NCBI GenBank assembly: GCA_900762125.1
Contig: CAAFFL010000013.1
Span: 1-25,442 of the forward strand
Length of the DNA stretch: 25,442 nt
DNA from: an uncultured Prevotella sp.
GTDB lineage: Bacteria; Bacteroidota; Bacteroidia; Bacteroidales; Bacteroidaceae
Reading direction: 5' to 3'
Numbering within the stretch: the stretch's first letter is position 1; the number at the start of each line of letters is the position of its first letter. This document shows, one piece after another, positions 17,276 to 24,431 of the stretch. Both the position numbers and the translations under genes were made by a program. The notes beneath the pieces were generated by a model, which was not told the origin of the DNA, searched no databases, and saw only the letters and a list, made by a program, of their open reading frames with translations.

Positions 17276-17307
17276 TTTGGCAGAACCAAATTATTATTGT
17301 ACCTTTG
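17276..17307 (+). promoter_or_regulatory. Promoter of the tRNA-Met gene
   Basis: TTTG at 17276-17279 is followed after 20 bases by TACCTTTG at 17300-17307, a full match to the Bacteroidetes promoter. It lies about 100 bases upstream of the mature tRNA start, so the primary transcript would carry a 5' leader to be removed by RNase P. Confidence 0.75.
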
Positions 17308-17407
17308 CACTCGCTTTTCGGAACTTCGGCAATGGCACTCTTCGCCTATAGCTCCGTGCTACGGCACCAAAGTCCACAGTCCGATCACCCCGAGAGCTGA
17401 AAATGAT

Positions 17408-17481
17408 GGCGGGATAGCTCAGCTGGTTAGAGCGTCGGATTCATAATCCGGAGGTCGTGGGATCGTGGCCCACCCCCGCTA
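17408..17481 (+). tRNA. tRNA-Met (CAT), elongator type
   Basis: The 74-base sequence folds as a cloverleaf. The D-stem is GCTC/GAGC, the anticodon stem TCGGA/TCCGG with loop TTCATAA (anticodon CAT at 17442-17444), the variable loop AGGTC, and the T-stem GTGGG/CCCAC. The acceptor stem GGCGGGA/CCCCGCT has an A7-C66 mismatch and a G1-U72 wobble. The CCA end is not encoded. The anticodon stem lacks the three G-C pairs of initiator tRNA, so it is read as elongator Met; a tRNA-Ile with modified CAT is less likely. The T-loop is ATCGTGG rather than the usual TTCRA form. Confidence 0.9.
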
Positions 17482-17493
17482 CGATAAGTAAAG

Positions 17494-17524
17494 TCCCTGT
17501 TAATCAATGATTAGCAGGGATTTT
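17494..17524 (+). terminator. Rho-independent terminator after tRNA-Met
   Basis: A 12-bp stem (TCCCTGTTAATC pairing with GATTAGCAGGGA, one G-U pair, 3-base loop AAT) is followed by TTTT. It starts 12 bases after the tRNA 3' end and would end that transcript. Confidence 0.88.
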
Positions 17525-17815
17525 CTGTTCAGATACATTTCAAACTGGGTGCTGTTTTGGTGCCGACTTTTTAGGTGCTTAGTCGCTTTAAGGCCAAGAC
17601 AACATTCCTTAAGCAACTCTTTAGTTTACACTATGTTTCAAACTCGGATAGTAGCGTGGTTGTGGAGTCGTAGTGATGAAATAGGTGCCAATGAGAACAG
17701 GCTGGTGCCAGTATAGTAATAGTAAGGGGGGAAGCAATGGCAGTAGAAATGCTCTTCGGAAACATTTGGGTAAGTTTTAGACACATTAGCACATGTAGAT
17801 TTGGAAGTATTGTTA
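17525..17815. other. A+T-rich gap downstream of tRNA-Met with scattered GGTGC motifs
   Basis: No convincing gene is present. GGTGC occurs in the same orientation at 17548, 17559 and 17574, and as GGTGCC at 17684 and 17704. The stretch is richer in A+T than the flanking genes. Short repeated motifs directly beyond a tRNA 3' end can be arm sites of a tyrosine integrase, but no integrase gene and no second copy of the tRNA 3' end are in the window. Confidence 0.45.
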
Positions 17816-17823
17816 TACCTTTG
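17816..17823 (+). promoter_or_regulatory. Predicted -7 element for the GH43-GH97 operon
   Basis: TACCTTTG matches TAnnTTTG and ends 41 bases before the GH43 ATG. The nearest TTTG is only 12 bases upstream, so the -33 box is not standard. This may indicate a regulated promoter. Confidence 0.55.
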
Positions 17824-17864
17824 CTGACTGAAAATTGCTATTAACAAAATGAAGATATATAAGC

Positions 17865-18854
17865 ATGAGACATTTCAGCATTATTAGTTTTTTCATGGTG
17901 GCGCTACCTTTGTCAAGCTTGCAAGCCCAGACACTGAACAACCATCTCTTCAACCCAGATCCCGCGCCAGTGGTGGACGGGAATACGATGTATGTGTTCA
18001 CAGGGCATGATAGTGACACTGCCACTTACTTCCACATGCCCGATTGGCAAGTATTCTCCACCAAGGACATGAAGCACTGGAAAGACCATGGGGTAGTGAT
18101 GACCACAGCCACCTTCAAATGGGCTGGGCAGGGCAACAACGCTTGGGCCTCGCAAGCAATCAAGAGAAACGGCCGGTGGTATTGGTACGTCGCAGCAGAA
18201 GACACCATGAAGCATACCCACGGTATTGGAGTGGCTGTTGCCAAAAAACCTACCGGGCCTTGGAGCGACCCCATTGGCAAACCGCTCATACCCGGTGACT
18301 GGGGATTCATCGATCCTTCGGTGTTTATCGATGACGACGGGCAGGCATACCTCTTCTGGGGTAACGGCGCCTGCTATTATGCTAAACTGAATGCCGATAT
18401 GGTCAGCATCGACATGAGTTTCGGGGAGCCAGGCAAAGGGTACCGTCGATTCGACATGGAGGATGAAAAACAATTTGGTCCGCTGGTAGAGAAATACGAT
18501 TACGGAAAGAAGACACGTGTGCCCAAGACGAATTTCGAGGAGGCGCCATGGATATATAAAAGGGGTGATACCTACTATCTGGAATACGCAGCGGGAGGAG
18601 TTCCGGAATTCTGGGCATATTCCACGTCGAAGAGCATCCATGGGCCATGGAAGTATCAAGGTGCTGTGACAGGTCATTCTCCCGGGTCTTTCACTATTCA
18701 TGGAGGCACTATAGACTTTAAAGGCAAGTCGTATCTGTTTTACCACGACGGCATCCCGTCAAAAGGTAATGGGTTCCGCAGAACAGCAAAGTTTGTGGAA
18801 ATCAAGAGGAAGGCTGATGGTAGCATACCATTCATAGAACTTCCCAAAGAGTGA
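17865..18854 (+). CDS. Secreted glycoside hydrolase family 43 protein
   Basis: This 329-residue protein has a signal peptide (residues 1-21, ending LQAQ) and a single five-bladed beta-propeller catalytic domain of GH43. The three expected acidic residues are visible: the base Asp32 in FNPDPAPVVDG, the pKa-modulating Asp150 in GFIDPSVFIDDDG, and the acid Glu226 in FEEAPWIYKRGDTYYLEY. HGGTIDFKGKSYLFYHDG near the C-terminus is also typical. GH43 enzymes are inverting and mostly act on alpha-L-arabinofuranosyl or beta-D-xylosyl linkages; some act on galactosyl linkages. There is no accessory C-terminal domain or CBM, and the subfamily cannot be fixed by eye. It is the first gene of a pair with GH97, 37 bases apart, and probably acts in the periplasm on imported oligosaccharides. 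Confidence 0.93.
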   Translation: MRHFSIISFFMVALPLSSLQAQTLNNHLFNPDPAPVVDGNTMYVFTGHDSDTATYFHMPDWQVFSTKDMKHWKDHGVVMTTATFKWAGQGNNAWASQAIKRNGRWYWYVAAEDTMKHTHGIGVAVAKKPTGPWSDPIGKPLIPGDWGFIDPSVFIDDDGQAYLFWGNGACYYAKLNADMVSIDMSFGEPGKGYRRFDMEDEKQFGPLVEKYDYGKKTRVPKTNFEEAPWIYKRGDTYYLEYAAGGVPEFWAYSTSKSIHGPWKYQGAVTGHSPGSFTIHGGTIDFKGKSYLFYHDGIPSKGNGFRRTAKFVEIKRKADGSIPFIELPKE

Positions 18855-18891
18855 GTAATCATACTACAAAATACAACACTATCCAATAACG

Positions 18892-20739
18892 ATGCAACAA
18901 TTCATCGTCCTTGTCACATCCCTGCTGCTGTTCACCTCTGCAACAGCCCAGACTACTCACAACGGAAGCTGCTCCACCGTGGGAATACATCAGACATACA
19001 CCTCGCCCAACAACAAGATAACGCTCGCCCTGCAGGACGGCGTATGGGCTATCACCTACAACGGGCACCATGCGCTTACAATCCGACATAAAGGGAACGC
19101 CGTCCCCCTGAGCTATGCAAAAAATGTCAACGACGACTATTATATGCTCACTGGCAAGCGCACCCACTGCCACAACGAAGGCAACGAGTATCTCTTCAGC
19201 ATCGGCAACGATTCCCTGCTTCGACTGCGCCTCTACAATGATGGCATAGCCTTCCGCTATGAGTACAGCAGTCTTCGCCATCAGCAGATGAGCAACGAGG
19301 GCACGGTATTCGACATCAGTGGAGCACGCAACTACTGGATGCAGAAATACACCAACAACTACGAAGGTTTCTATCTGCCCAAGGACAGCATCGATGCTTC
19401 CTTTGAGCATATCGGTTTTCCCGTGTTGGTGGAAAACGACAGCAATGCCGTACTGCTCACCGAGGCAAACATCGAGCACGGGCAGAGTGCGGCATCACTG
19501 TGGAGAGCCGGCAATCCCGGGCTTCTGGAAGTGAGGGCAGATAACGACCCCACCTATAAGGACGGCACATGGCACACACCCTGGCGCGTGGCAATCATCG
19601 GACAATGGAGCGACATCGTGGAATCCACGCTCGTGACGGATGTGAGCCATCCCTGCACGCTGGAGGACACCGCATGGATAAGACCCGGAGTGGCATCGTG
19701 GGTGTACTGGGCTTACAATCATGGCTCCAAGGATTACAAGATCCTGAAGGAGTACGTCGACTTTGCAGCAAAATGGCACCTCCCCTACACGCTCATCGAT
19801 GCCGAATGGGACGAGATGGGAAATGGCGGCAACATCGACGACATCATCGCCTACTCGCTCAAGCGCGGCGTGAAACCCATCCTGTGGTATAACTCCTCCA
19901 CGGAATGGAAGAAGGAGTATGGTGCGCCAGGACCCCACAATCGTCTGAATAACCCTGAAGATCGTGAACGGGAGTTCGCCATGCTCGAGAAGAAAGGTGT
20001 TGCGGGAGTGAAGGTGGATTTCTTCTCCGGCGACACACAACCCACAATGTACTACTGTCAAGAGTTAATAGAGTGTGCCGCTCGCCATCATCTACTCATC
20101 ACGCTCCACGGCGCATCGCTACCCCGCGGATGGCAGCGCACCTATCCCAACCTCATCACCACGGAGGCGGTGTATGGAGCGGAATGGTACAACAACGGTC
20201 CGTGGCTCACGCCGCGTGCAGCACGCCACAACGCCACCCTGCCCTTCGTGCGCAATGTCGTGGGGTCGATGGACTATACGCCCTGCACCTTCTCCGACTC
20301 GCAGTTCCCACATATCACCACGCCTGCCCACGAGCTCGCCCTCACAGTGCTCTTCGAATCGGGCATACAGCATCTCCCCGACCGTCCCGAGAGTTATCTC
20401 GCACAGCCCCTCGGCGTGCAGCACTTCCTCGCTACGCTGCCCACAGCATGGGACGACACAAGATTCCTGGGTGGGTATCCCGGCAGATGGATAGCCCTGG
20501 CGCGCAGGAAGGGGAATATATGGTATGTGGGAGTTGTCAATGGCACCGACCATCCCATCACCGTCAGTCCCGATTATCATGTCATAGGCAATCGTCTGGC
20601 ACGGGTGGAACAGTTCGCTGATGTCCGGAAGAAGGACGCAACAACCGTCTTCAACGTCACGAGCACCCCGCGTCTCCCTTCTTCGCTGTCCTTGCAGGCA
20701 CGAGGAGGATACGTAATGAAAATCACGATAAAACCATAA
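18892..20739 (+). CDS. Secreted glycoside hydrolase family 97 protein, retaining type (alpha-galactosidase-like)
   Basis: This 615-residue protein has a signal peptide (about 1-19, ending TATA before Gln20). The GH97 domain order is an N-terminal beta-sandwich (about 25-265), a TIM barrel (about 266-530; PGVASWVYWAYNHGSKDY, LPYTLIDAEWDE, KPILWYNSS) and a C-terminal beta domain (about 531-615). Asp376 in GVKVDFFSGD sits where retaining GH97 enzymes, such as the characterised Bacteroides thetaiotaomicron alpha-galactosidase, carry the nucleophile. Inverting members (SusB type) have Glu bases instead. Glu425 in LITTEAVYGAE is the likely acid/base. I therefore read it as a retaining alpha-galactosidase or alpha-L-arabinopyranosidase rather than an alpha-glucosidase. 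It is paired with GH43, suggesting joint trimming of an arabinose- and galactose-decorated glycan. Confidence 0.93.
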   Translation: MQQFIVLVTSLLLFTSATAQTTHNGSCSTVGIHQTYTSPNNKITLALQDGVWAITYNGHHALTIRHKGNAVPLSYAKNVNDDYYMLTGKRTHCHNEGNEYLFSIGNDSLLRLRLYNDGIAFRYEYSSLRHQQMSNEGTVFDISGARNYWMQKYTNNYEGFYLPKDSIDASFEHIGFPVLVENDSNAVLLTEANIEHGQSAASLWRAGNPGLLEVRADNDPTYKDGTWHTPWRVAIIGQWSDIVESTLVTDVSHPCTLEDTAWIRPGVASWVYWAYNHGSKDYKILKEYVDFAAKWHLPYTLIDAEWDEMGNGGNIDDIIAYSLKRGVKPILWYNSSTEWKKEYGAPGPHNRLNNPEDREREFAMLEKKGVAGVKVDFFSGDTQPTMYYCQELIECAARHHLLITLHGASLPRGWQRTYPNLITTEAVYGAEWYNNGPWLTPRAARHNATLPFVRNVVGSMDYTPCTFSDSQFPHITTPAHELALTVLFESGIQHLPDRPESYLAQPLGVQHFLATLPTAWDDTRFLGGYPGRWIALARRKGNIWYVGVVNGTDHPITVSPDYHVIGNRLARVEQFADVRKKDATTVFNVTSTPRLPSSLSLQARGGYVMKITIKP

Positions 20740-20848
20740 CCCAAGAAACCCCAACTTTCCACAATCCTCCTGTGCACGATGCTCTTGAACATGGCCGCCT
20801 CGACGTTTGCCCTCCTTCATGATCATGATTGCCACCAGCATAAGTCGC

Positions 20849-21505
20849 TCAGAGATATTCCATGAGGATATCCCAGACAGCGATGATATGGCAGACGCTG
20901 CCGCCGAGGACAAAGAAGTGGAAGACGGTATGCATGAAACGCCGCTTCCGCAGGGTATAGAACAGTGCACCGGTGATATAGCAGACGCCTTCACCTACAA
21001 TCCAAATGAACGCGGCGGGAGACAGCGCGTCGAGCAATGGCTTGAGAGCGACGAGGACACAGAGCCCCATACCGATATAGGTCAGCGTCTCGGCGTTGCT
21101 GTGTCCTTTGAGCCTCCGGAAGCTGTTCACTGTACCGACGAGGGCGCACAGCCAGATAAAGATGAACAGTCCCCAGCCCCAGAGGCCGTGGTCGCGGAGG
21201 CAGATGAGCGTGATGGGTGAATACGAGCCGGCGATATGCCAGTAGATGGCGGCATGGTCCCACCTCCGCAGGCGTTCCTTCCATACCGACCAGGCAGAAA
21301 GGCTATGATAGATCGTCGAGACGACATAGCTGAAGAGCATGCCGACGAGGTAGAGGATGACGCCTGCCGTGGCCCACCTGTTGGAACAGGCGAAGCACCA
21401 ATAGAGGAAGATGGCACCGAAGACAACGCCGAGCACGATGCCTGCAGCGTGGGACCAGCTGTTCCACAGCTCCTCTCGATGGTTGAAGAAGATATGCCTT
21501 TTCAT
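20849..21505 (-). CDS. Hemolysin III / PAQR family membrane protein (TrhA-like)
   Basis: This 218-residue protein has about seven transmembrane helices. The HlyIII/PAQR metal-site residues are all present: Ser63-x3-His67 in VSTIYHSLS, Asp83 in RRWDHAAIYWHIAGSYSP, and His192-x3-His196 in HTVFHFFVLGG. The N-terminal REELWNSWSHAAG is the family start. Bacterial members are annotated hemolysin III or TrhA and are linked to membrane lipid homeostasis; real haemolytic activity is doubtful. It converges with the GH97 gene across 109 bases that contain no clear terminator. It shares direction with the upstream dehydrogenase but has its own -7 element. Confidence 0.93.
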   Translation of the reverse strand: MKRHIFFNHREELWNSWSHAAGIVLGVVFGAIFLYWCFACSNRWATAGVILYLVGMLFSYVVSTIYHSLSAWSVWKERLRRWDHAAIYWHIAGSYSPITLICLRDHGLWGWGLFIFIWLCALVGTVNSFRRLKGHSNAETLTYIGMGLCVLVALKPLLDALSPAAFIWIVGEGVCYITGALFYTLRKRRFMHTVFHFFVLGGSVCHIIAVWDILMEYL

Positions 21506-21535
21506 GTCTGCGGAAGTTTTTGCGCCTTACGACTG

Positions 21536-21543
21536 CAAAATTA
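21536..21543 (-). promoter_or_regulatory. Predicted -7 element for the hemolysin III gene
   Basis: The minus strand reads TAATTTTG, an exact TAnnTTTG match 30 bases upstream of the ATG, with TTCG (one base off TTTG) 20 bases further upstream. It lies in the 121-base gap after the dehydrogenase stop. Confidence 0.6.
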
Positions 21544-21626
21544 CACTTTTCCAGTGAGGATAACGAAGATTTTCCACTAAATTTGCCTAAGTGTTGGGGG
21601 AGCGGATCATGTTTCGCTTGCTTCAG

Positions 21627-22385
21627 TTACTTTCTGTAGATGACGGTGCCGTTGGCCTGATGCGTGGCGAGGACGAGGACCTCGGCGATCTGCACGTGGG
21701 CGGGTGCCTGGGCAGCATAGAGGGCTACATCAGCGATGTCGGTGCCGGTCAGCGGCTGGATGCCTTTGTAGACGTTGTCGGCCTTGGCCTTGTCGCCATG
21801 GAAGCGGGTGACGGAGAAGTGTGTCTCGACGAGGCCGGGCTTGATGTTCGTCACACGGACGGCCGTGTCGGCGAGGTCGATGCGCAAGCCGTCGCTGAGG
21901 GCTTTGACGGCTGACTTCGTGGCGCAGTAGACATTGCCTCCGGCGTAGGCGGCGTCACCGGCCACACTTCCGATGTTGATGACATGGCCTGAGCCTCGTT
22001 CTACCATGCCGGGCACGACAGCACGGGTGACATATAATAGGCCCTTGATGTTCGTGTCGACCATCGTGTCCCAGTCGTCGGTGTTGCCTTTGTACTCCTT
22101 TTCGAGACCTAATGCGAGGCCGGCATTGTTGATGAGCACGTCGATAGTGCTCCAGCTCTCGGAGAGGTGCTCGATGGCTGAGAAGACACTATCGCGGTCA
22201 CGGACGTCGAAGACGAGCTCGAGGATCTCCGCGCCGGTACTGTCCCTCAGCGTCTTACTCATCTCTGCGAGTTTCTGGGCGTTACGGCCATTGAGGATGA
22301 GACGATAGCCTGCCGTGGCGAACTTCTCTGCACATGCGGCGCCGATGCCACTGGTGGCGCCTGTAATCAATACTGTCTTTGTCAT
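21627..22385 (-). CDS. SDR family NAD(P)-dependent oxidoreductase, YdfG-like
   Basis: This is a 252-residue classical short-chain dehydrogenase. It shows the Rossmann glycine motif TGATSGIG (8-15), Arg34 in LNGRN (favouring NADP), NNAG (86-89), the catalytic Ser140 in INIGSVAG, and Tyr153/Lys157 in VYCATK, followed by KPGLVETHFSVTRFHGD. The length and C-terminal pattern resemble YdfG, the NADP-dependent 3-hydroxy acid (L-allo-threonine/serine) dehydrogenase. The substrate remains uncertain because SDR members diverge widely. It is a cytoplasmic enzyme. It is divergent from the PAP2 gene, with its own -7 element about 80 bases upstream. Confidence 0.92.
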   Translation of the reverse strand: MTKTVLITGATSGIGAACAEKFATAGYRLILNGRNAQKLAEMSKTLRDSTGAEILELVFDVRDRDSVFSAIEHLSESWSTIDVLINNAGLALGLEKEYKGNTDDWDTMVDTNIKGLLYVTRAVVPGMVERGSGHVINIGSVAGDAAYAGGNVYCATKSAVKALSDGLRIDLADTAVRVTNIKPGLVETHFSVTRFHGDKAKADNVYKGIQPLTGTDIADVALYAAQAPAHVQIAEVLVLATHQANGTVIYRK

Positions 22386-22464
22386 ATTATAGTTGTTTTT
22401 GTCTTTATCTGTAGTGTGTCGTCCACCGTCTGTGTTATATTGGTCTTCTTGTCAGTGGATAATG

Positions 22465-22472
22465 CAAAGGTA
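22465..22472 (-). promoter_or_regulatory. Predicted -7 element for the SDR gene
   Basis: The minus strand reads TACCTTTG, an exact TAnnTTTG match 79 bases upstream of the SDR ATG. No TTTG is present at the standard -33 distance. Confidence 0.5.
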
Positions 22473-22575
22473 CTAAACTTAATCCACAATCGGGAGTGTG
22501 CGAGCGTGAAAAAGTCATAAACGGTTTATACAGGGTAATGTGGGTATTCAGATTCAAAAAAAATACGTGATCGGC

Positions 22576-22607
22576 GTTGGGAATGTGACGGATTCTTGCT
22601 ATCTTTG
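22576..22607 (+). promoter_or_regulatory. Predicted promoter upstream of the PAP2 gene
   Basis: GTTG at 22576-22579, a 20-base spacer, then TATCTTTG at 22600-22607 match the Bacteroidetes promoter on the plus strand. The first solid gene downstream is PAP2, about 210 bases away, so the leader would be long. The rest of the 22386-22817 gap holds the SDR promoter and a short coding-like tail ending in a TAG at 22693. Confidence 0.55.
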
Positions 22608-22648
22608 CGTAGGTGTGGCGTTGTGTGAGGGCGCGCACCCGCTGCCAA

Positions 22649-22695
22649 CACACTTCTCACGGAAGGATATCAAGGAGATGGTGAGCTATCTGTAG
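22649..22695 (+). pseudogene. Possible C-terminal gene remnant upstream of PAP2
   Basis: One plus-strand frame reads PTHFSRKDIKEMVSYL and then TAG at 22693-22695. It has helical, charged residues and G/C-ending codons like the real genes here. The same frame stays open for some way upstream, but across promoter-like and A+T-rich sequence and without a start. It may be the tail of a gene that has been deleted or displaced, or chance. I do not recognise the family. Confidence 0.2.
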
Positions 22696-22817
22696 CCGTC
22701 AGCTGAATCACTCAAACAATACTTTTATATCAGTAAACTATGACATTATCGACAACACCAACCATCGAAGGCCGTCCGATATCCAGGTAAAGAGCCGTGG
22801 TGGTAATATTACAAGAT

Positions 22818-24074
22818 ATGAGACGGATATTGATGACATTATGCTTTCTGCTGACAGGACTCCCAACAGTTGTGGCAGATAGCAACGACAGCATCCCTTC
22901 CGTACTGGAGGAGAAGCCCTGCCACACGGATGCTGCCATGAGCTTCCACGACCGCCTTGCAGGGAACAGACTGTTCAGGAGCCTGCAGGTCGGCGTTCCC
23001 CTCATCGCAGGCGGACTGATCGAGAAGCATCAGGACGACAAATACCGGCGGCTGAGGAACGACTTCCTTCCGGAGTTCAAACACCCCATAGACAACTATC
23101 TGCAGGTATCTCCACTGGCGGTGATGGTAGGGCTCAAAGCCCTTGGCGTGCCCTCACGGTCGTCGTGGACCAGGATGATGGCCAACAGCGGCGCGTCGTT
23201 CCTGTTGATGTCCACCACCGTGCAAAGTCTCAAGCACACCACGAACGTCTGGCGTCCGGACGGTGCAGACAACCATAGCTTCCCTTCAGGCCATACCGCC
23301 ACGGCCTTCATGGCGGCCACGCTCTTGAGTAAGGAGTATGGCCATCTGTCGCCATGGGTGAGCATTGGCGCCTACTCCGTGGCAGCCACCACGGGCTTCA
23401 TGCGTATAGCCAACAACAAGCACTGGCTATCGGACGTGATGGTGGGGGCGGGCCTGGGAATCATCAGCACGGAGTTCGGCTACTGGATCGTGGATGCCCT
23501 GATGAAAGACAAGGGACTGCTGAGGAAGGACAGGAGCACGCTGCACGGGACGGAGGATGCGTCCCCGTCGTTCTTCGGTGTCTATGGTGGGTTCAATGTG
23601 CCAATCAGCAAGTTTGACGTCAGCGAGGAGGCGGAGTACAAGACCTCTACGGGCACGACGCTGGGCGCTGAGGGCGCATGGTTCTTCAACAGCTACCTCG
23701 GACTGGGCGGCAGGGCGACGCTGTCCAACTTCCAGTTTATCGTCAATGATACGGAGGCTGGCGACAACACGCTCGACTTCTGGAACATATCCTTCGGACC
23801 GTATTTCAACCTGCCTCTTACCAACCGGCTGAGCATCGGCACAAAGGCACTGGCGGGATACACGCATTACATGCGCACCGACATCGGCGGCATCGTCGTA
23901 CCCCACAACGCGGGATGGGGCTTCGGCACAGGTCTGAACGTTGATTACCGTATACAGAGACAGCTTTCCTTCGGCATCTTCATGGACTACAGCATCCAAC
24001 CCGCGCACAGCGAGTACAGCGATGAGTTCATGCACATCATGACGGTGGGTGCGCGTGCTGCGGTGATGTTCTAA
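22818..24074 (+). CDS. PAP2 family phosphatase fused to a C-terminal outer-membrane beta-barrel
   Basis: I choose the ATG at 22818 because it gives a perfect signal peptide (MRRILMTLCFLLTG...VVA) over 418 residues; a GTG at 22797 is in frame but would bury it. The PAP2 catalytic motifs are complete: Lys139...Arg146-Pro147 (KHTTNVWRP), SFPSGHTATAF with Ser157 and nucleophile partner His159, and Arg196, His202, Asp206 (RIANNKHWLSDV). After about residue 248 the sequence changes to alternating amphipathic strands (FFGVYGGFNVPISKF; GLGGRATLSNFQFIV; SFGPYFNLPLTNRLSIGTKAL) and ends in Phe, as outer membrane barrels do. The phosphatase part probably acts on a lipid phosphate (lipid A, undecaprenyl pyrophosphate or phospholipid) from the periplasmic side. 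The barrel implies outer-membrane location. The substrate is not determinable. Confidence 0.88.
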   Translation: MRRILMTLCFLLTGLPTVVADSNDSIPSVLEEKPCHTDAAMSFHDRLAGNRLFRSLQVGVPLIAGGLIEKHQDDKYRRLRNDFLPEFKHPIDNYLQVSPLAVMVGLKALGVPSRSSWTRMMANSGASFLLMSTTVQSLKHTTNVWRPDGADNHSFPSGHTATAFMAATLLSKEYGHLSPWVSIGAYSVAATTGFMRIANNKHWLSDVMVGAGLGIISTEFGYWIVDALMKDKGLLRKDRSTLHGTEDASPSFFGVYGGFNVPISKFDVSEEAEYKTSTGTTLGAEGAWFFNSYLGLGGRATLSNFQFIVNDTEAGDNTLDFWNISFGPYFNLPLTNRLSIGTKALAGYTHYMRTDIGGIVVPHNAGWGFGTGLNVDYRIQRQLSFGIFMDYSIQPAHSEYSDEFMHIMTVGARAAVMF

Positions 24075-24106
24075 GCATCCGACAGTCCGCACGATAATTG
24101 GACCAG

Positions 24107-24247
24107 ATGAAGGAGGCTATCCTCTACATCCTCCAGGAACAGGGCAGCATGGTGTCACGCGACCTGCGACTTATGTCGGGAAACTGTGTTACCTTTGCAC
24201 CATGGCAAAGAAACAATCGTCATTCGACTACTGCCATAGTACTATGA
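24107..24247 (+). pseudogene. Possible truncated gene start (helical, HTH-like) downstream of PAP2
   Basis: An ATG at 24107 opens 46 codons. The first 23 (MKEAILYILQEQGSMV, then SRDLRLM) look coding, with G/C-ending codons and a helix-turn-helix-like rhythm. The remaining codons (SGNCVTFAPWQRNN) run through a promoter-like TACCTTTG at 24190-24197 and look non-coding. This may be the surviving 5' end of a gene lost by deletion. A second short frame, MAKKQSSFDYC and on to 24252, starts at 24202 just after the TACCTTTG. Neither resembles a family I know. Confidence 0.25.
24190..24197 (+). promoter_or_regulatory. TAnnTTTG match in front of a 16-codon frame
   Basis: TACCTTTG is followed by an ATG at 24202 that starts a 16-residue frame beginning MAKKQSSF. 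No -33 TTTG is present. It could be the relic promoter of a deleted gene or chance. Confidence 0.25.
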
Positions 24248-24292
24248 TTTAATGGTTATTGTTGTTGTTCGATAGTGGTCTGGTCATCCTTC

Positions 24293-24394
24293 GGCACGTG
24301 CCTCAGAAGTACGTGGCACGTGCCTCAGAAGTACGTGGCACGTGCCTCAGAAGTACGTGACACGTGCCTCAGAAGCACGTGGCACGTGCCGCAG
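24293..24394. repeat. Second tandem array, 22-bp unit, about 4.6 copies, with perfect 10-bp palindrome
   Basis: Units start at 24293, 24315, 24337, 24359 and 24381 (the last partial), each 22 bases. Each begins with GGCACGTGCC, a perfect 10-bp palindrome (GACACGTGCC in unit four), followed by a segment around CAGAAGTACGT. Three full copies are identical. No spacers and no gene are present; a frame across the array reads as a low-complexity peptide only because of the repeat. Its sequence is unrelated by eye to the array at 16885-17038, yet the period is the same. Confidence 0.95.
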
Positions 24395-24414
24395 GATGCC
24401 GATCTCAGTGTGCA

Positions 24415-24422
24415 CAAAGGTA
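24415..24422 (-). promoter_or_regulatory. TAnnTTTG match pointing into the 22-bp array
   Basis: The minus strand reads TACCTTTG just outside the array's right end, so a transcript would run leftward through the repeats. There is no -33 element at standard spacing and no gene downstream on that strand. Confidence 0.25.
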
Positions 24423-24431
24423 CACAAATAA

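Noticed and set aside
17638..17847. Minus-strand 69-codon frame between tRNA-Met and GH43
   Set aside because: Low-complexity composition, no start or promoter support, and it lies in A+T-rich intergenic DNA with the GH43 -7 box inside it.
20740..20848. Minus-strand coding-like stretch after the hemolysin III stop (LVAIMIMKEGKRRGG)
   Set aside because: Too short, no start, and it runs into the antisense of GH97. It shares only a short word with the remnant near 24170, which is likely chance.
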